From Paenibacillus auburnensis (GTDB lineage Bacteria > Bacillota > Bacilli > Paenibacillales > Paenibacillaceae), in NCBI RefSeq assembly GCF_927798115.1, contig NZ_CAKMMG010000011.1:1-64000 (forward strand): a stretch of 64,000 bases of DNA. Direction: 5' to 3'. Each line of letters opens with the position of its first letter. The first letter of the stretch is position 1. A program made the position numbers and the translations under genes. Of this stretch, positions 61,881 to 64,000 are shown piece after piece. The notes beneath the pieces were generated by a model. The model saw only the letters and a program-made list of their open reading frames with translations. It was not told the origin of the DNA and did not search any database.

Positions 61881-64000
61881 TTACTTACCTCTTCCGGCGG
61901 TCAAAACAGCCCGGTACTGCGGAACGGCCTCAATCCTATGGAAAACAGCAATCTCCACACCCTCGAAAACTTCAATTTGTGCCTGATTAATATACGTATG
62001 AACGGTGCCTTTGCGCAGCGGAGTGATAGACAAATGAAACTTATCCTGCTCCAGCTGATTGTAAGAAGATTTTAACCCGATACTCCAGATTTGACCGAAT
62101 TGGATATTATCCGTTAGCAGCCTGTCACCCAGGAATGCTTCGGCCACGTCTCCGTCATAATCGATTTCCAGCCAGACATCGTCCACATGGGCCGGCCACG
62201 AAGGGGATACTTCTATAATGGCCGTTTTTTCCGCTGGTTTCGTTACAGTAATCTCCGGCTTGTACTCCGGAAGCTCCAAGGAATAAGTGCTGAATACACC
62301 TTCTTGTTGAAGCCCGCCTAACTGCCCGGCGGTAGACCGCAGCTCTAGTGCCGGAGCAGGGAACAGGGATACGTTGAAAGTACGGTTCCCCTTGGAGGTA
62401 CATACCAGTTGATCGTTGTGAGCAGTTAGCGGACAATCGCTGACAACGACCGTCTTCTGACCCCACAGGTCAAAACGGTAGGTCTGCAGTGCCTCGGTCC
62501 GGGTAAGCGTAATGAAGCGCACTGTTTTGCCCTCAGCCGTACGGAAGGAAATACCGTTGTTTTTTCCGGCGGCGGGAAGAATCACATAGACCTCGTCCTT
62601 TTCCTGAATCTGGCCGTCAGCTGTCTTCAGGGAGCTGACGGAGGATTTAGCAACAACAAACTCCGGAGTCAGGCCGTTATGGGCGTAGAAAAAGACAACC
62701 TGCTCTTCTTCCGTCTCCAGTTCCGTCAACAGTTGGGCTGTTGCGCTGACCAAGGCTACGCCATGCAGATCTAAATGAAACGGAAATACGGCGCCTGCAC
62801 TGCTTTCCAGTACAGCTTCTCCTTCATAAGGGAAGGAGACTGGTCCGCGGGCAGTGTCAAGTTCGATCCTGAAGCTGCGGTCAGGCATGACTGCGCTATC
62901 CTGGAAATTATTCAGGAACACAAAACCGCGGCCTTCTGACTGTCTGACGCACCAGCGCAGCGTCTCTGTATCCAGAGGATCTAGCTCTGATTGACCTTCG
63001 GGCAGCACCGTAGTCATCGGAGCAAGGATGGAGCCGAACGATTCCATAAATAGAGACAGAGAACGTATACGGTCATAGGACTCCCCGATGCGGCCAAATT
63101 CTCCGAGCGGCGATTGGTAGTCATATGTGATTTTCGGAAGAAACTGCTCGTTCATATATGTCTTCTTTCCAGTCGGGTTGGAACCGCCGTGATACATATA
63201 ATAACCCAGCAGGTTACTGCCGCTCGCGAGCTTGACAAGCGTCATCGCTTCTACGCTTTCAGCGGGAACAAACGGACGGGCTTTATAGCTGACCTGCATG
63301 CCCCCGGCCATTTCACAATAAGCGACAGGATACTGGCGGGAATCGAAGTCCACGGTTTCCATCGGTACGGCATGAAGATCGCGGTAGAGAAACTCACGGC
63401 TTGCCGGCTGATCCGGAAGCCAGGAGGTATAAGCGTACCCTGCCAGCATCGGAAGGAAGCCCTCCTCCGGAATAGCGGCTCCGCCCCAAGCCGTAACCGT
63501 AAAGAACAGCGGATCAATTCCGGCTTCCTCAGCGATGCGGCGAAGCTCGGCCAAATGTGCCGTACCCCCTGTTCCGGACGTTAAGAACTTGCCGGTTGTA
63601 TATCCCCAGGCATCATTTGGAGCGCCGCAGTGCATAAATTCATTTTCCAGCTGGACCGCAATTACGGGACCACCTTCCTGGTACATCGTTCCTTTAATCT
63701 GTCTGGAAATTTCACGATAAAGATTTCTGGCCAGCTGAAGGTAGGCAGGGTCGTTTGAACGGAGTTCAAGCGGTTTGGCGAATACCCAGTCCGGAATGCC
63801 TCCGTTGCGGATTTCTCCATGGCAGAAAGGACCAATACGCAGAATAAGCGGATATTCTAGCTTGGCGCAAAGGTCGATGAAATGCCGTAAATTGCGGCTG
63901 CCGCTCCAGTCGAACACGCCTTCTTCTTCCTCGTGGAAATTCCAGAAGACATACGTCGCTACAATATGAATGCCGCCGGCCTTCATCTTAAGCAGCTCTT
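61881..64000 (-). CDS. Beta-galactosidase, GH35 (5' end outside window)
   Basis: Partial gene. The reading frame is open to the window edge and the codons before the first Met (ELLK) fit a GH35 N-terminus, so the true start lies beyond 64000. The GH35 barrel shows TYVFWNFHE, the acid/base Glu in QLENEF and a likely nucleophile Glu in VAYCEMAGG; YYMYHGGSNPTG is also conserved. C-terminal beta domains follow. At least 706 codons are visible. No signal peptide can be judged. Convergent with the galactanase gene and a plausible next enzyme in galactan breakdown. Confidence 0.9.
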   Translation of the reverse strand, partial: ELLKMKAGGIHIVATYVFWNFHEEEEGVFDWSGSRNLRHFIDLCAKLEYPLILRIGPFCHGEIRNGGIPDWVFAKPLELRSNDPAYLQLARNLYREISRQIKGTMYQEGGPVIAVQLENEFMHCGAPNDAWGYTTGKFLTSGTGGTAHLAELRRIAEEAGIDPLFFTVTAWGGAAIPEEGFLPMLAGYAYTSWLPDQPASREFLYRDLHAVPMETVDFDSRQYPVAYCEMAGGMQVSYKARPFVPAESVEAMTLVKLASGSNLLGYYMYHGGSNPTGKKTYMNEQFLPKITYDYQSPLGEFGRIGESYDRIRSLSLFMESFGSILAPMTTVLPEGQSELDPLDTETLRWCVRQSEGRGFVFLNNFQDSAVMPDRSFRIELDTARGPVSFPYEGEAVLESSAGAVFPFHLDLHGVALVSATAQLLTELETEEEQVVFFYAHNGLTPEFVVAKSSVSSLKTADGQIQEKDEVYVILPAAGKNNGISFRTAEGKTVRFITLTRTEALQTYRFDLWGQKTVVVSDCPLTAHNDQLVCTSKGNRTFNVSLFPAPALELRSTAGQLGGLQQEGVFSTYSLELPEYKPEITVTKPAEKTAIIEVSPSWPAHVDDVWLEIDYDGDVAEAFLGDRLLTDNIQFGQIWSIGLKSSYNQLEQDKFHLSITPLRKGTVHTYINQAQIEVFEGVEIAVFHRIEAVPQYRAVLTAGRGK

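Noticed and set aside
1-64000. CRISPR arrays, transposases, integrases, phage genes, T-box leaders
   Set aside because: No repeat-spacer pattern, no mobile-element gene and no T-box core sequence was seen on either strand.

Overview
This 64 kb window reads as chromosome of a Gram-positive, moderate-GC, plant-polymer-degrading member of the Bacillota, most likely a Paenibacillus or close relative. The indications are the gene order sigW-rsiW-cdaA-cdaR-glmM-glmS with a glmS ribozyme, SLH-anchored surface enzymes, and repeated modules of YesM/YesN-type two-component systems with LplB/YtcP/LipO-type sugar importers. The genus is an inference from gene families and style; no database search was possible.

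Region 1 (1-1.3 kb) is the tail of an rRNA operon: a 5S rRNA and twelve tRNA genes, ending in an intrinsic terminator. Region 2 (1.6-12.7 kb) is core chromosome: ppc, the ECF sigma factor sigW and its anti-sigma factor rsiW, then cdaA (c-di-AMP synthase), cdaR, glmM and, behind its own promoter and a self-cleaving ribozyme, glmS. A perfect sigma-W type promoter lies between sigW and rsiW. Region 3 (12.7-14.6 kb) is one AT-rich ABC-F gene, probably ribosome protection against antibiotics, preceded by a possible 10-residue leader peptide.

Region 4 (14.7 kb to the end) is an accessory carbohydrate-utilisation region. Module A (14.7-26.9 kb): sensor kinase, AraC-type response regulator, an overlapping lipoprotein solute-binding gene, a secreted multidomain GH9 glucanase, two permeases and a second binding protein, with cre-like CcpA sites. 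Module B (28.1-38.0 kb): regulator, kinase, binding protein, two permeases and a GH2 beta-galactosidase. Module C (39.3-42.6 kb): binding protein plus two permeases. Module D (48.0-61.7 kb): kinase and regulator divergent from two permeases, two tandem paralogous binding proteins and a 1625-residue SLH-anchored GH53 endo-galactanase. The window ends inside a GH35 beta-galactosidase on the minus strand. No ABC ATPase for these importers is present, so they presumably share one encoded elsewhere. Modules B, D and the GH35 gene could together form a pectic galactan route: extracellular cleavage by GH53, import, and intracellular beta-galactosidase action.

Between the modules lie a c-di-GMP-I riboswitch ahead of a small secreted protein, a SAM-dependent methyltransferase-like gene, a serine hydrolase, an Lrp/AsnC regulator and an MFS exporter that share an upstream DNA motif, a cysteine hydrolase and a secreted protein with a copper-amine-oxidase-N-like domain. 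No transposase, phage gene or CRISPR array was seen.
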